Source: Desulfobacterium sp. (lineage in GTDB: Bacteria > Desulfobacterota > Desulfobacteria > Desulfobacterales > SURF-7). From it: a stretch of DNA of 36,759 bases. The stretch is taken from the NCBI GenBank assembly GCA_013824585.1, contig PNOB01000003.1, positions 1 through 36,759 on the forward strand, given 5' to 3'. The notes beneath the pieces were generated by a model that worked only from the letters and a program-made list of their open reading frames with translations, was not told the DNA's origin and did no database searches. This document shows, in pieces, positions 35,985 to 36,759 of the stretch. A program made the translations under genes and the position numbers. The stretch's first letter is position 1; each line of letters starts with the position of its first letter.

Positions 35985-36759
35985 TTATAAGGTGTAGACT
36001 AATTTTGATCTCATTTTTTCCGGACATAATTCGATAAAATACCGATCGGTCATACCGGCAACAAAATCCCTTACAATTTCAGGATGGGAGTTTTGTTCAA
36101 AATATGAATCTGACATATCTTCAAGGAAGTTTGAATAGATACGTGAGGATCGGTTTTTCTTAGAAAGATCTTCCAGAGATGTTTCAAATAAATATTGAAA
36201 CATCTCCTCAATTTTTTTCGAATTTTTTTTAATACGTTGATTCAGGTAGATGTGTTTATAATTAAATGCTTTCAGGGATTGCAATGCATTTGAGATTTCA
36301 GGACTGAACGCAATATAGGGATTCCCATAACTGGTTGCGATCAAGTCGGTCACCAGTTTGTAAACAATGGTTCCATTTGTTTCCCCCAGCAAAGCAACAG
36401 AATTTTTTGGCAGGTCGCAACGTGTAATCAATCCAAGCCGTATTCCGTCCTCTATATCCCGCCCGATATAGGAGATTGTATCCGCCATTCTGACAACACA
36501 TCCTTCCAATGTCATGGGGATAACGGTTTGTAATGATCCTGATGTCATTTCTGTAATGTTTTGATCAAGGATTTCAAATGACCTGTTTTTTTCAGGTTCA
36601 AGTCTTTGTGTGTGGGTTTCGCCATCATGGCAAAGAATTCCATCCAGCGTCTGGAGGCATAAGTTCCATCCGCGTCCTTTTTTTTCAAGCTGGTCAAGAA
36701 ACCGGATGCTCTGAACATTGTGGCGGAAATTTCCGATTCCTGCGGTTTTGCAAAGTCCG
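35985..36759 (-). CDS. dGTPase-like HD-domain phosphohydrolase, C-terminal part (runs off the right edge)
   Basis: Frame stays open beyond the track ORF to the window end: GLCKTAGIGNFRHNVQSIRFLDQLEKKGRGWNLCLQTLDGILCHDGETHTQ...MTSGSLQTVIPMTLEGCVVRMADTISYIGRDIEDGIRLGLI. Confidence 0.82.
   Translation of the reverse strand, partial: GLCKTAGIGNFRHNVQSIRFLDQLEKKGRGWNLCLQTLDGILCHDGETHTQRLEPEKNRSFEILDQNITEMTSGSLQTVIPMTLEGCVVRMADTISYIGRDIEDGIRLGLITRCDLPKNSVALLGETNGTIVYKLVTDLIATSYGNPYIAFSPEISNALQSLKAFNYKHIYLNQRIKKNSKKIEEMFQYLFETSLEDLSKKNRSSRIYSNFLEDMSDSYFEQNSHPEIVRDFVAGMTDRYFIELCPEKMRSKLVYTL

Noticed and set aside
1-36759. tRNA, rRNA, CRISPR array, transposase or integrase
   Set aside because: No T-arm-like GGTTCGAATCC signature with a cloverleaf context, no regularly spaced repeats and no recombinase motifs were recognised; a tRNAscan/CRISPR search would confirm.

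Overview
This 36.8 kb window looks like a Desulfobacterota-type (delta-proteobacterial) chromosome; that taxon is inferred from gene content only. The right two thirds (about 15-36.8 kb) is mostly housekeeping: topA, dprA, cpoB/ybgF-like, secF-secD-yajC, rng, leuS-lptE, rpsT, ACT protein, paaK, crotonase, AMIN/amidase_3 amidase, mutS, UPF0280 and a dGTPase-like HD protein. The left third is more accessory. It holds (i) the N-terminal 273 codons of an SNF2-type helicase cut by the window edge, of a kind often found in defence islands; (ii) a TetR regulator with two matching 18-bp palindromic operators, heading an apparent operon of a 5'-damaged flavodoxin/ferredoxin (EFR1-like) gene, a tandem flavodoxin-fold protein and a NAPE-PLD-like MBL-fold lipoprotein; (iii) a PAS/HD-GYP protein; (iv) a 4.4 kb segment (DmeF-like CDF transporter, MopE-motif lipoprotein, AAA+/DUF4143 ATPase) bounded by a 25-nt imperfect direct repeat; (v) an OleB-OleC-OleD-like cluster lacking an adjacent OleA, with an uncharacterised membrane-anchored coiled-coil gene overlapping the oleC-like start by 4 nt. 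No tRNA, rRNA, CRISPR array, integrase or transposase was recognised. I cannot demonstrate a new system from sequence alone. The best candidates for follow-up are the Ole cluster with its coupled coiled-coil protein, the TetR-controlled flavoprotein/MBL operon, and the repeat-bounded 4.4 kb segment.
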